Shown: piece by piece, positions 42,014-50,134 of the stretch
Layout of the letters: the number at the start of each line of letters is the position of its first letter
Numbering within the stretch: position 1 is the first letter of the stretch
The notes under the pieces: generated by a model
What the model was told of the DNA's origin: nothing
Database searches by the model: none
What the model saw: only the letters and a program-made list of their open reading frames with translations
Translations under genes and position numbers: made by a program
NCBI RefSeq assembly: GCF_902830275.1
Contig: NZ_CADESW010000007.1
Coordinates: forward strand, 62,001-126,000
Length of the DNA stretch: 64,000 nt
Origin: Burkholderia stagnalis
GTDB lineage: Bacteria; Pseudomonadota; Gammaproteobacteria; Burkholderiales; Burkholderiaceae
Reading direction: 5' to 3'

Positions 42014-42793
42014 ATGATTCTCGGCGACACGATTCTCGAAACACGCGGGCTGACGAAGGAATTCAAGGGCTTCACCGCCGTGAACGGCGTGAACCTGCGC
42101 GTGCGCCGCGGCTCGATCCACGCATTGATCGGACCGAACGGCGCGGGCAAGACGACTTGCTTCAACCTCCTGACGAAGTTCCTGACGCCGACGGCCGGCC
42201 AGATCGTCTTCAACGGCATCGACATCACCGACGAGCGGCCCGCGCAGGTGGCGCGGCGCGGCATCATCCGTTCGTTCCAGATCTCCGCGGTGTTCCCGCA
42301 CCTGAGCGCGTTGCAGAACGTGCGCATCGGCCTGCAGCGCGCGCTCGGCACCGAATTCCATTTCTGGCGCAGCGAGCGCACGCTGAAGACGCTCGACGAT
42401 CGCGCGATGGACCTGCTCACGCAGGTCGGCCTGACCGACTTCGCGCACGTGCCGACCGTCGAGCTCGCGTATGGCCGCAAGCGCGCGCTCGAGATCGCGA
42501 CGACGCTCGCGATGGAGCCCGAGCTGATGCTGCTCGACGAGCCCACGCAGGGGATGGGCCACGAGGACGTCGATCGCGTGACCGCGCTGATCAAGAAGGT
42601 CGCGGCCGGCCGCACGATCCTGATGGTCGAGCACAACATGAACGTGATCGCCGGCATCTCCGACACGATCACCGTCCTGCAGCGCGGCGAGGTGCTCGCC
42701 GAAGGCTCGTATGCGGAGGTATCGAAGAACCCGCTCGTCGTCGAGGCGTACATGGGCAGTGCGGACGCGGCGCTCGCGGGGGCGCACGCATGA
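42014..42793 (+). CDS. ABC importer ATPase, LivG-like (HAAT family)
   Basis: 259-aa nucleotide-binding protein. Walker A GPNGAGKTT is at 40-48, a LivG-type insertion includes RRGIIRSFQISAVFPHLSALQNV, Walker B is MLLDEPTQGM, and the switch His is in VEHNM. The signature motif is VELAYGRKRALEIA rather than canonical LSGGQ, as is frequent in LivG relatives. ATG 42014 has GGAAGGGA upstream. It is first of a five-gene operon in which both ATPases precede the binding protein. Substrate unknown; likely an amino acid, amide or organic acid. Confidence 0.92.
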   Translation: MILGDTILETRGLTKEFKGFTAVNGVNLRVRRGSIHALIGPNGAGKTTCFNLLTKFLTPTAGQIVFNGIDITDERPAQVARRGIIRSFQISAVFPHLSALQNVRIGLQRALGTEFHFWRSERTLKTLDDRAMDLLTQVGLTDFAHVPTVELAYGRKRALEIATTLAMEPELMLLDEPTQGMGHEDVDRVTALIKKVAAGRTILMVEHNMNVIAGISDTITVLQRGEVLAEGSYAEVSKNPLVVEAYMGSADAALAGAHA

Positions 42794-43545
42794 AGCGCAG
42801 CGAACGGGAGGAACGCGAATTGAGCGGCGTCGAAAACGGTACGCCTGCGCTGGACATCTCGGGCCTCGAGGCCTGGTACGGGGAATCGCACATCCTGCAC
42901 GGCGTCGACCTGACCGTGCAGCGCGGCGAGGTCGTGACGCTGCTCGGCCGCAACGGCGCCGGCCGCACGACGACGCTGCGCGCGATCATGGGCATGACCG
43001 GCCGCCGCAGCGGCTCGATCAAGGTCGCGGGCAACGAGACGATCGGCCTCGCGACGCACCGCATCGCGCATTTCGGCGTCGGCTATTGCCCGGAGGAGCG
43101 CGGCATCTTCTCGAGCCTGTCGTGCGAGGAGAACCTGATGCTGCCGCCGATGATCGGGCCGCGCGATCACGCGATGTCGCTCGACGACATCTACGCGATG
43201 TTCCCGAACCTCGCATCGCGCCGGCAGAGCCAGGGCACGCGGCTGTCGGGCGGCGAGCAGCAGATGCTCGCGGTCGCGCGGATCCTGCGCACCGGCGCGA
43301 ACCTGCTGCTGCTCGACGAGATTTCCGAGGGCCTCGCGCCCGTGATCGTGCAGACCCTCGCGAAGATGATCGTCGCGCTGAAGTCGCGCGGCTACACGAT
43401 CGTGATGGTCGAACAGAACTTCCGCTTCGCCGCGCCGCTGGCCGACCGCTTCTACGTGATGGAGCATGGCCGGATCGTCGAGCACTTCGGCGCGGCCGAA
43501 CTGGAAAGCAAGATGCCGGTCCTGCACGACCTGCTCGGCGTGTGA
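42790..43545 (+). CDS. ABC importer ATPase, LivF-like, with Arg in Walker A
   Basis: 251-aa nucleotide-binding protein. The Walker A motif reads GRNGAGRTT, so R59 (codon CGC at 42964-42966) replaces the usual catalytic lysine. Signature LSGGEQQ, Walker B LLLLDEISEGLAP and switch region VEQN are intact. Start ATG 42790 overlaps the preceding stop as ATGA. As the partner of the LivG-like ATPase it may form an asymmetric ATPase pair in which one site is weakened, or the arginine may be tolerated. Confidence 0.92.
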   Translation: MKRSEREERELSGVENGTPALDISGLEAWYGESHILHGVDLTVQRGEVVTLLGRNGAGRTTTLRAIMGMTGRRSGSIKVAGNETIGLATHRIAHFGVGYCPEERGIFSSLSCEENLMLPPMIGPRDHAMSLDDIYAMFPNLASRRQSQGTRLSGGEQQMLAVARILRTGANLLLLDEISEGLAPVIVQTLAKMIVALKSRGYTIVMVEQNFRFAAPLADRFYVMEHGRIVEHFGAAELESKMPVLHDLLGV

Positions 43546-43606
43546 CGCCGCTCCCGAGCCGCTAGCCGTGGGCGGCCATCGAATAACCACAACGCAGGAG
43601 ACGTCA

Positions 43607-44806
43607 ATGAAAATGAAGACCCTCGCACACGCCTGTCTCGCGCTCGCGGGCGCCGCGTTCGCAGCCGGCGCCGCGCAGGCCGCGGATACCGTGAAGATCG
43701 GTTTCGTCACCGACATGTCGGGGCTTTACGCGGACATCGACGGCCAGGGCGGCCTCGAGGCCATCCGCATGGCGGTGGCGGACTTCGGCGGCAAGGTGCT
43801 CGGCAAGCCGATCGAGGTGGTGTACGCGGATCACCAGAACAAGGCGGACATCGCGGCGTCGAAGGCGCGCGAGTGGATGGATCGCGGCGGGCTCGACCTG
43901 CTCGTCGGCGGCACGAACTCGGGGACGGCGCTGGCGATGAACCAGGTCGCGGCGGAGAAGAAGAAGGTCTACATCAACATCGGGGCGGGCGCCGACACGC
44001 TCACCAACGAGCAGTGCACGCCGTACACGGTGCACTACGCGTACGACACGATGGCGCTCGCGAAGGGCACCGGCTCGGCGGTGGTGAAGCAGGGCGGCAA
44101 GTCGTGGTTCTTCCTGACCGCCGACTACGCGTTCGGCAAGGCGCTCGAGAAGAACACGTCGGACGTCGTGAAGGCGCACGGCGGGCAGGTGCTCGGCTAC
44201 GTGCGGCATCCGCTGTCCGCGTCGGATTTCTCGTCGTTCCTGCTGCAGGCGCAGGCGTCGAAGGCGCAGATCCTCGGCCTCGCGAACGCGGGCGGCGACA
44301 CGATCAACGCGATCAAGGCGTCGAAGGAATTCGGCATCACGAAGACGATGAAGCTCGCCGCGCTGCTGATGTTCATCAACGACGTGCACAGCCTCGGCCT
44401 CGAGACGACGCAGGGCCTCGTGCTGACCGACAGCTGGTACTGGAACCGCGATCCGGTGTCGCGCCAGTGGGCGCAGCGCTACTTCGGCAAGATGAAGAAG
44501 ATGCCGTCGAGCCTGCAGGCGGCCGACTATTCGTCGGTGACGACCTACCTGAAGGCGGTGCAGGCGGCCGGCACCACCGATTCCGACAAGGTGATGGCCG
44601 AGCTGAAGAAGGCGAAGATCAACGACTTCTACGCGAAGGGCTACATCCGCGCGGACGGCAGCATGATCCACGACATGTATCTGATGGAGGTGAAGAAGCC
44701 GGCCGAATCGAAGGAGCCGTGGGACTACTACAAGGTGCTCGCGACGATTCCGGGCGAACAGGCGTTCACGACCAAGCAGGAAACGCGCTGCGCGATGTGG
44801 AAGTAA
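43607..44806 (+). CDS. HAAT-family substrate-binding protein (Liv-type), first operon
   Basis: 399-aa periplasmic binding protein. The signal peptide ends at about residue 26 (GAAQA|ADTVKIG). The type I periplasmic fold begins VKIGFVTDMSGLYADIDGQGG, with ADHQNKADIAASKAREW and LLVGGTNSGTALAMNQVA typical of branched-chain or aromatic/organic-acid binding proteins. Two cysteines (in NEQCTP and TRCAMW) may pair. It lies between the ATPase and permease genes; a strong hairpin follows. Confidence 0.92.
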   Translation: MKMKTLAHACLALAGAAFAAGAAQAADTVKIGFVTDMSGLYADIDGQGGLEAIRMAVADFGGKVLGKPIEVVYADHQNKADIAASKAREWMDRGGLDLLVGGTNSGTALAMNQVAAEKKKVYINIGAGADTLTNEQCTPYTVHYAYDTMALAKGTGSAVVKQGGKSWFFLTADYAFGKALEKNTSDVVKAHGGQVLGYVRHPLSASDFSSFLLQAQASKAQILGLANAGGDTINAIKASKEFGITKTMKLAALLMFINDVHSLGLETTQGLVLTDSWYWNRDPVSRQWAQRYFGKMKKMPSSLQAADYSSVTTYLKAVQAAGTTDSDKVMAELKKAKINDFYAKGYIRADGSMIHDMYLMEVKKPAESKEPWDYYKVLATIPGEQAFTTKQETRCAMWK

Positions 44807-44816
44807 GCGCGATGCG

Positions 44817-44840
44817 GCGGCGCGCGCGGATGCGCGCCGC
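44817..44840 (+). promoter_or_regulatory. Intercistronic hairpin after the binding-protein gene, first operon
   Basis: GCGGCGCGC (44817-44825), loop GCGGAT, GCGCGCCGC (44832-44840): a perfect 9-bp stem, 10 bases after the stop. Such structures after binding-protein genes commonly stabilise the upstream mRNA so that binding protein exceeds permease. Confidence 0.55.
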
Positions 44841-44948
44841 AGCGGCGGATGGGGCAGGGCGGCGGCAGCGCGCCCGGCGCTGCGCCGCATGCGTGCGCAT
44901 CGCATGGTGGTTGTGCACGCAACGAACCTCACTCTGACGGCAGATGCG

Positions 44949-45833
44949 ATGGAAATATTCGGCATTCCGTTGCCGGCGATGCTGAGCCAGCTGTTGCTCG
45001 GCCTCGTCAACGGCTCGTTCTACGCGATCCTGAGCCTCGGGCTCGCGGTGATATTCGGGCTGCTCAACGTGATCAACTTCGCGCACGGCGCGCTGTTCAT
45101 GCTGGGCGCGATGCTCGCATGGATGGGGCTGTCGTATTTCGGGCTGCCTTACTGGGCGATGCTCGTGCTCGCGCCGGTGCTCGTCGGCGCGTTCGGCATC
45201 GCGATCGAGCGCTCGATGCTGCGCTGGCTGTACAAGCTCGACCACCTGTACGGGCTGCTGCTGACGTTCGGCCTGACGCTCGTCGTCGAGGGCGTGTTCC
45301 GCTCGATCTACGGCGCGTCCGGCCAGCCGTACGACGTGCCGTCGCAGCTCGCGGGCGCGACCAATCTCGGCTTCATGTTCCTGCCGAACTACCGTGCGTG
45401 GGTCGTGGTCGCATCGCTCGCGGTGTGCCTCGCGACCTGGTTCGTGATCGAGAAGACGCGCCTGGGCGCGTACCTGCGCGCGGGCACCGAGAACCCGAAG
45501 CTCGTCGAGGCGTTCGGCGTGAACGTGCCGATGATGATCACGCTCACCTACGGCTTCGGCGTGGCGCTCGCCGCGTTCGCGGGCGTGCTGGCGGCGCCGG
45601 TGATCCAGGTGTCGCCGCTGATGGGCCAGCCGATGATCATCACCGTGTTCGCGGTGGTCGTGATCGGCGGGATGGGCTCGATCCTCGGCTCGATCCTCAC
45701 CGGCCTGATGCTCGGCGTGATCGAGGGCTTCACGCGGGTGTTCTATCCGGAGGCGTCGGCGACGGTCGTGTTCGTGATCATGGCGATCGTGCTGCTGATC
45801 CGCCCGGCGGGCCTCTTCGGCAAGGAAAAATGA
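44949..45833 (+). CDS. ABC importer permease, LivH-like
   Basis: 294-aa polytopic permease with about eight transmembrane helices. It has the LivH N-terminal block LVNGSFYAILSLGLAVIFGLLNVINFAHGALFMLGAM and the EAA-like loop (RAGTENPKLVEAFGVNVPMMITLTYGFG). ATG 44949 (MEIFGIPLPAML) is chosen. The stop overlaps the next start as ATGA. Confidence 0.93.
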   Translation: MEIFGIPLPAMLSQLLLGLVNGSFYAILSLGLAVIFGLLNVINFAHGALFMLGAMLAWMGLSYFGLPYWAMLVLAPVLVGAFGIAIERSMLRWLYKLDHLYGLLLTFGLTLVVEGVFRSIYGASGQPYDVPSQLAGATNLGFMFLPNYRAWVVVASLAVCLATWFVIEKTRLGAYLRAGTENPKLVEAFGVNVPMMITLTYGFGVALAAFAGVLAAPVIQVSPLMGQPMIITVFAVVVIGGMGSILGSILTGLMLGVIEGFTRVFYPEASATVVFVIMAIVLLIRPAGLFGKEK

Positions 45834-46807
45834 TGCAGAGAAAAGTGCTTTATGGCGTGCTGCTCGCCGCACTGCTCGTCGCACCGTTCATCGGCGCGTA
45901 TCCGGTGTTCGTGATGAAGGTGCTGGCGTTCGCGCTGTTCGCCGCCGCGTTCAACCTGCTGATCGGCTACACGGGGCTGCTGTCGTTCGGCCATGCGATG
46001 TTCCTCGCGACCGCCGGCTACCTGACCGGCTACGCGCTGCAGACGCTCGGCGCGACGCCCGAGCTCGGCGTGCTGCTGGGCACCGCCGTGGCGACGCTGC
46101 TCGGGCTCGTCGTCGGCCTGTTCGCGATCCGCCGGCAGGGCATCTACTTCGCGATGATCACGCTCGCGTTCGCGCAGATGGTCTACTTCATCTACCTGCA
46201 GGCGCCGTTCACGCACGGCGAGGACGGCCTGCAGGGCGTGCCGCGCGGCCGGCTGTTCGGCGTGCTCGACCTGTCGTCGGACCTGACGCTCTACTACGTC
46301 GTGCTCGCGGTGATCGTCGCCGCCTGCGCGTTCATCGTGCGGATCGTCCATTCGCCGTTCGGCCAGGTGCTGGTCGCGATCAAGGAGAACGAAGCGCGCG
46401 CGATTTCGCTCGGCTACGACACCGATCGCTTCAAGCTGCTCGCGTTCGTGCTGTCGGCCGGGCTCGCGGGCCTGGCCGGCTCGCTGAAGGTGCTCGTGCT
46501 CGGCTTCGAGACGCTCAGCGATGCCTACTGGACGATGTCGGGCCTCGTCGTGCTGATGACGCTGGTCGGCGGGATGGGCACGCTGTTCGGCCCGCTGCTG
46601 GGCGCGGCGCTGATCGTCGCGCTGGAGGACAGGCTCGGCGACATCGGCGAATGGCTCGCGTCGCTGACCGGCGTCGGCTGGTTCCGCTCGCTCGGCGAGT
46701 CCGCGACGATCGTGACCGGGCTGATCTTCATCGCATGCGTGCTCGCGTTCCGGCGGGGGATCGTCGGCGAAATGATCGCGCGATACAAGCCGCTGAAGGC
46801 GTCGTGA
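45830..46807 (+). CDS. ABC importer permease, LivM-like
   Basis: 325-aa permease. LivM hallmarks: AAFNLLIGYTGLLSFGHAMFLATAGYLTGY, RRQGIYFAMITLAFAQMVYF, and the coupling loop VAIKENEARAISLGYDTDRFKLLAFVLSAGLAGLAG. ATG 45830 overlaps the LivH-like stop; a second ATG follows immediately, and AAGGAAA precedes it. It is the last gene of the first importer operon. Confidence 0.93.
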   Translation: MMQRKVLYGVLLAALLVAPFIGAYPVFVMKVLAFALFAAAFNLLIGYTGLLSFGHAMFLATAGYLTGYALQTLGATPELGVLLGTAVATLLGLVVGLFAIRRQGIYFAMITLAFAQMVYFIYLQAPFTHGEDGLQGVPRGRLFGVLDLSSDLTLYYVVLAVIVAACAFIVRIVHSPFGQVLVAIKENEARAISLGYDTDRFKLLAFVLSAGLAGLAGSLKVLVLGFETLSDAYWTMSGLVVLMTLVGGMGTLFGPLLGAALIVALEDRLGDIGEWLASLTGVGWFRSLGESATIVTGLIFIACVLAFRRGIVGEMIARYKPLKAS

Positions 46808-47044
46808 CACGTTGATGCGAAGCACCATCGGGCACCGGTTCCGGCCCGCGTGCGCACCGCCTCGGGCCCGCGCCGCACGGCAAATTGGTGCCCCATTTTC
46901 GTGCGGCGATGCACCATAGGGGTAAATGCTAAGTTGCCGCAGTATGAAAGCTCCTTTAATCTTCGTCTCAGTTCTGATGCACCGCGAAACGAATTTTGCA
47001 GGTGGAGAACGAGGAGACAATCGAGGCACAAAGTGCCCGGACCC

Positions 47045-47080
47045 AAAGCGCTGTTGGACGGAATCCAACAGCGCTTTTTC
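47045..47080 (+). terminator. Strong rho-independent terminator
   Basis: AAAGCGCTGTTGGA (47045-47058), loop CGGAA, TCCAACAGCGCTTT (47064-47077), then TT: a 14-bp perfect stem flanked by A and T tracts. It lies 238 bases after the last permease gene, so it either ends a long 3' leader of the first operon or terminates a separate small RNA. Confidence 0.9.
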
Positions 47081-47283
47081 ATTTGTGCGCGCGTTTTTTG
47101 TGCCGCGCCTTCGTTCAGCGTTTTTGTGCCGGTTTCACGCCGATGGTGCATCGGCCAGCCGCACTCGCACCCGTCTCCATCTCTCCCGCAATACGATCGC
47201 GTCACGGCGCGAACCGCGCGCCTGCGTTCTTCGGGCTTACCCGGTTAGCGCGCGCAATAGGCGTCCGTTACACTCGCCTTTCA

Positions 47284-47299
47284 CCGACCGATCGGTCGG
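47284..47299. promoter_or_regulatory. Perfect 16-bp palindrome, TetR-operator-like
   Basis: CCGACCGATCGGTCGG is fully self-complementary. ACCGACCG/CGGTCGGT-type sequences are typical of TetR-family operators. No TetR gene is in the window. It lies about 470 bp upstream of the second ABC operon. Confidence 0.5.
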
Positions 47300-47765
47300 G
47301 AATTCGGTCGGCAGTCCTCCTACAAGCAGAATGCAGAAGACGGAGTGCGGTTTGATGAGAAGCGCAGCGCGAAGGATCGGCGTGGAGAGGGCGGCAGGGG
47401 CCGCCGGGTCGTTGCCTTGCGCGCGGGCCTGCGCGGCCCGCCGGCGCGTTCCTGGGCGGCCGCCGAAGGCGCGTGCCGCCACTGCTGCCGAACCGGCGGA
47501 TGCGCCGCGCGCATGAGCGCTCCGTGCCCCGTGGAACGCCTTTCCGATCGGGCGCGCTCCGCACCGTGCGCCGGCATGCATTCCGGCATCGATTTCAATC
47601 CCTTCATCCCGGCGACATGGCCGCCGCAGCGCGCATGCCGTGTACGTCGCGGGAAAACGAGCGTTGGCGCGGCCATGCGAGATAGTTAAATTATTAACTT
47701 GTTTGTTGAGGACGGGCGCCGCCCGAGCGGCCCGCGGATTTTTCGAGCAGCGTTTGGAGACACGC

Positions 47766-48923
47766 ATGAAAAAGAATCGATGGATGGAAGCCGCGCTCGC
47801 CGCGGGCCTGGTGTGCGCGGCGGCGACGGCGTCGGCGCAGGTGAAGATCGGCGTGACGCTGTCGGCCACCGGGCCGGCCGCGTCGCTCGGCATTCCGGAA
47901 AAGAACACGATCGCGCTGCTGCCGAAGGAAATCGCGGGCAAGAGCGTGCAGTACATCGTGCTCGACGACGCGTCGGACACGAGCCGCGCGGTGCAGAACG
48001 TGCGCAAGCTGATCGACGAGGATCACGTCGACGCGATCATCGGTTCGTCGGTCACGCCGAATTCGCTCGCGATGCTCGACCCGGTATCGCAGGGCAAGAC
48101 GCCGACGATCTCGCTCGCCGCGAGCGCGCAGATCATCGCGCCGATGGACGCGAAGCGCGCGTGGATGTTCAAGGTGCCGCAGAACGATCGCCTGATGGCC
48201 GACGCGATCGCCGGCTACATGGCGAAGCACGGCGTGAAGACGGTCGGCTTCATCGGCTTCGCCGATGCGTACGGCGACAGCTGGTACAACACGTTCAGTG
48301 CGGCGGCCGCCGCGAACGGCATCAAGGTGGTGTCGAACGAGCGCTTCAACCGCACCGACGCGTCGGTGATGGGGCAGGTGCTGAAGCTCGCGAGCGCGAA
48401 CCCGGACGCGGTGCTGATCGGCGGCTCGGGCACGCCGGCGGCGCTGCCCGCGAAGACGCTGAAGGAGCGCGGCTACAAGGGCAAGGTGTACCAGACGCAC
48501 GGCGTCGCGAACAACGACTTCCTGCGCGTGTGCGGCAAGGATTGCGAAGGCGAGATCCTGCCGGCGGGCCCCGTGCTCGTGACCGACCAGCTGCCCGATT
48601 CGAACCCCGTGAAGAAGCCGTCGCAGGCGTACCGGACGGCCTACGAGAAGGCGTACGGCGCCGGTTCGGTGTCGACGTTCGGCGGCCATGCGTGGGACGC
48701 CGGGCAACTGCTGCAGCGTGCGATTCCCGACGCGTTGAAGAAGGGCCAGCCGGGCACCGAGGCATTCCGCGATGCGCTGCGCACGGCGCTCGAGAACGTG
48801 AAGGACCTGCCGGTGTCGCACGGCGTGATCAACATGACGGCGGCCGATCACAACGGCTTCGATGCGCGCGCGCGCGTGATGGTGCAGATCGTCGACGGCA
48901 AGTGGAAGCTGCAGGCCGAGTGA
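47766..48923 (+). CDS. HAAT-family substrate-binding protein (Liv-type), second operon
   Basis: 385-aa periplasmic binding protein with signal peptide (cleavage near 21-22, TASA|QVKIG). The fold begins VKIGVTLSATGPAASLGIPEKNTIALLPKEIAG, followed by DDASDTSRAVQNVRKLIDEDHVDAIIGSSVTPNSLAM. This pattern is common in branched-chain amino acid or short acyl/aromatic acid binding proteins. It has low similarity to the first operon's binding protein, so the two importers probably take different substrates. A pair of Cys (CGKDC) may form a disulfide. Confidence 0.92.
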   Translation: MKKNRWMEAALAAGLVCAAATASAQVKIGVTLSATGPAASLGIPEKNTIALLPKEIAGKSVQYIVLDDASDTSRAVQNVRKLIDEDHVDAIIGSSVTPNSLAMLDPVSQGKTPTISLAASAQIIAPMDAKRAWMFKVPQNDRLMADAIAGYMAKHGVKTVGFIGFADAYGDSWYNTFSAAAAANGIKVVSNERFNRTDASVMGQVLKLASANPDAVLIGGSGTPAALPAKTLKERGYKGKVYQTHGVANNDFLRVCGKDCEGEILPAGPVLVTDQLPDSNPVKKPSQAYRTAYEKAYGAGSVSTFGGHAWDAGQLLQRAIPDALKKGQPGTEAFRDALRTALENVKDLPVSHGVINMTAADHNGFDARARVMVQIVDGKWKLQAE

Positions 48924-48941
48924 GTTCCACGTGAAGGGCGG

Positions 48942-48974
48942 CGGTGCGCGCGGGGAAGGGTGCCGCGCGTGCCG
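48942..48974 (+). promoter_or_regulatory. Intercistronic hairpin after the binding-protein gene, second operon
   Basis: CGGTGCGCGCGG (48942-48953) pairs with CCGCGCGTGCCG (48963-48974) as a 12-bp RNA stem with two G-U pairs and a 9-nt loop, 18 bases after the stop. It sits exactly where the first operon has its own hairpin. Confidence 0.5.
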
Positions 48975-49074
48975 TCGTCGCGCTTTTCCCGGACGGCGAG
49001 TCATTGATCCTGCGCGCGCCGCGCGACGGCCGGCGCTCGCCGTTTCCCCGCAGCATTCTCGACACACGAATCGT

Positions 49075-50130
49075 ATGGATCTCTCTATTGCGGCGATCCT
49101 CGCGCAAGACGGCATCACGACCGGCGCCATCTATGCGTTGCTGTCGCTGGCGCTCGTGCTGGTGTTTTCCGTCACGCGCGTGATCTTCATTCCCCAGGGC
49201 GAGTTCGTCGCCTACGGTGCGCTGACGCTTGCCGCGTTGCAGGCGCAGAAATTCCCCGCCACCTGCTGGCTGCTGTTCGTGATGGGCATCGCGTGCTTCC
49301 TGCTCGAAGTCGGCGATCTGATCCGGCACCGCGAGCGGCGCCACGCGCTCGGCCGCACGCTGACGACGCTCGGCAGCCGCTACGTGCTGCTGCCGCTCGC
49401 GGTGTTCGCGGTGACGCGCAGCTTCGCCGCGCAGCCGCTGCCGATGCTCGCGCAGATTGCGCTGACGCTCGCGATCGTCGTGCCGATGGGGCCGTTCGTA
49501 TACCGGCTCGCGTACCAGCCGATCGCCGAGGCGACCACGCTGCTGCTGCTGATCGTGTCGGTGGCCGTCCATTTCGCGATGGTGGGCCTCGGGCTCGTGA
49601 TGTTCGGCGCGGAAGGCTCGCGCACCAATGCGTTCTCGGATGCGTCGCTGGCGCTCGGCAGCCTGACGGTCTCGCTGCAGAGCGTGCTGGTGGTCGTCAC
49701 CGCGCTCGTGCTGATCGCCGCGCTCTACGTGTACTTCGGCCGCACGATCGCGGGCAAGGCGCTGCGCGCGACGTCGGTGAACCGGCTCGGCGCGCGGCTC
49801 GTCGGCATCGGCACGACGGAAGCGGGGCGTCTCGCGTTCACGCTCGCGGCGGGGCTCGGCGTGCTGTCGGGCATCCTGGTCGGCCCGCTGACCACGATCT
49901 ACTACGACTCGGGCTTCCTGATCGGCCTGAAGGGCTTCGTCGGCGCGATCATCGGCGGGCTCGTCAGCTATCCGCTCGCGGCGGCCGGGTCGCTGCTGGT
50001 CGGCGTGCTCGAATCGTATTCGTCGTTCTGGGCGAGTGCATACAAGGAGGTGATCGTATTCACGATGATCATTCCGGTGCTGCTGTGGCGCAGCTTCGCG
50101 ACGCCGCATGCGGAAGAGGACGAGGAGTGA
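49075..50130 (+). CDS. ABC importer permease, LivH-like, second operon
   Basis: 351-aa permease, longer than usual LivH (about 290-310). Core motifs: QDGITTGAIYALLSLALVLVFSVTRVIFIPQGEFVAYGAL and the late GAIIGGLVSYPLAAAGSLLVGVLESY. The extra length is a loop near 70-115 with RHRERRHALGR and an added hydrophobic segment. ATG 49075 (MDLSIAAILAQDG) is chosen over a longer upstream frame. Its acidic tail (AEEDEE) ends just before the fused LivM-LivG gene. Confidence 0.91.
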   Translation: MDLSIAAILAQDGITTGAIYALLSLALVLVFSVTRVIFIPQGEFVAYGALTLAALQAQKFPATCWLLFVMGIACFLLEVGDLIRHRERRHALGRTLTTLGSRYVLLPLAVFAVTRSFAAQPLPMLAQIALTLAIVVPMGPFVYRLAYQPIAEATTLLLLIVSVAVHFAMVGLGLVMFGAEGSRTNAFSDASLALGSLTVSLQSVLVVVTALVLIAALYVYFGRTIAGKALRATSVNRLGARLVGIGTTEAGRLAFTLAAGLGVLSGILVGPLTTIYYDSGFLIGLKGFVGAIIGGLVSYPLAAAGSLLVGVLESYSSFWASAYKEVIVFTMIIPVLLWRSFATPHAEEDEE

Positions 50131-50134
50131 CGCG

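Larger units (their letters stand above)
46808..47765. other. 958-bp region between the two ABC importer operons
   Basis: No convincing gene on either strand. It contains a moderately AT-rich segment (46900-47045), a small GGCAC-AAA-GTGCC hairpin (47025-47037), a strong terminator (47045-47080), a 16-bp palindrome (47284-47299), and a GC-rich stretch with only low-complexity frames (47340-47640). GATGCACC recurs at about 46907 and 46975, with an inverted copy near 47143. The promoter of the second operon should lie in its last part, where an AT patch (agttaaattattaacttg) sits at 47684-47701. Confidence 0.55.

Noticed and set aside
46850..47690. Several short frames in the gap between the ABC operons
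   Set aside because: Arg/Ala/Pro-rich, no start signals, no domain pattern, mutually overlapping on both strands.
48925..48937. TTCCACGTGAAGG as a third parS site
   Set aside because: Too many mismatches to the 14-bp core; only the central CACGTG and partial arms match.
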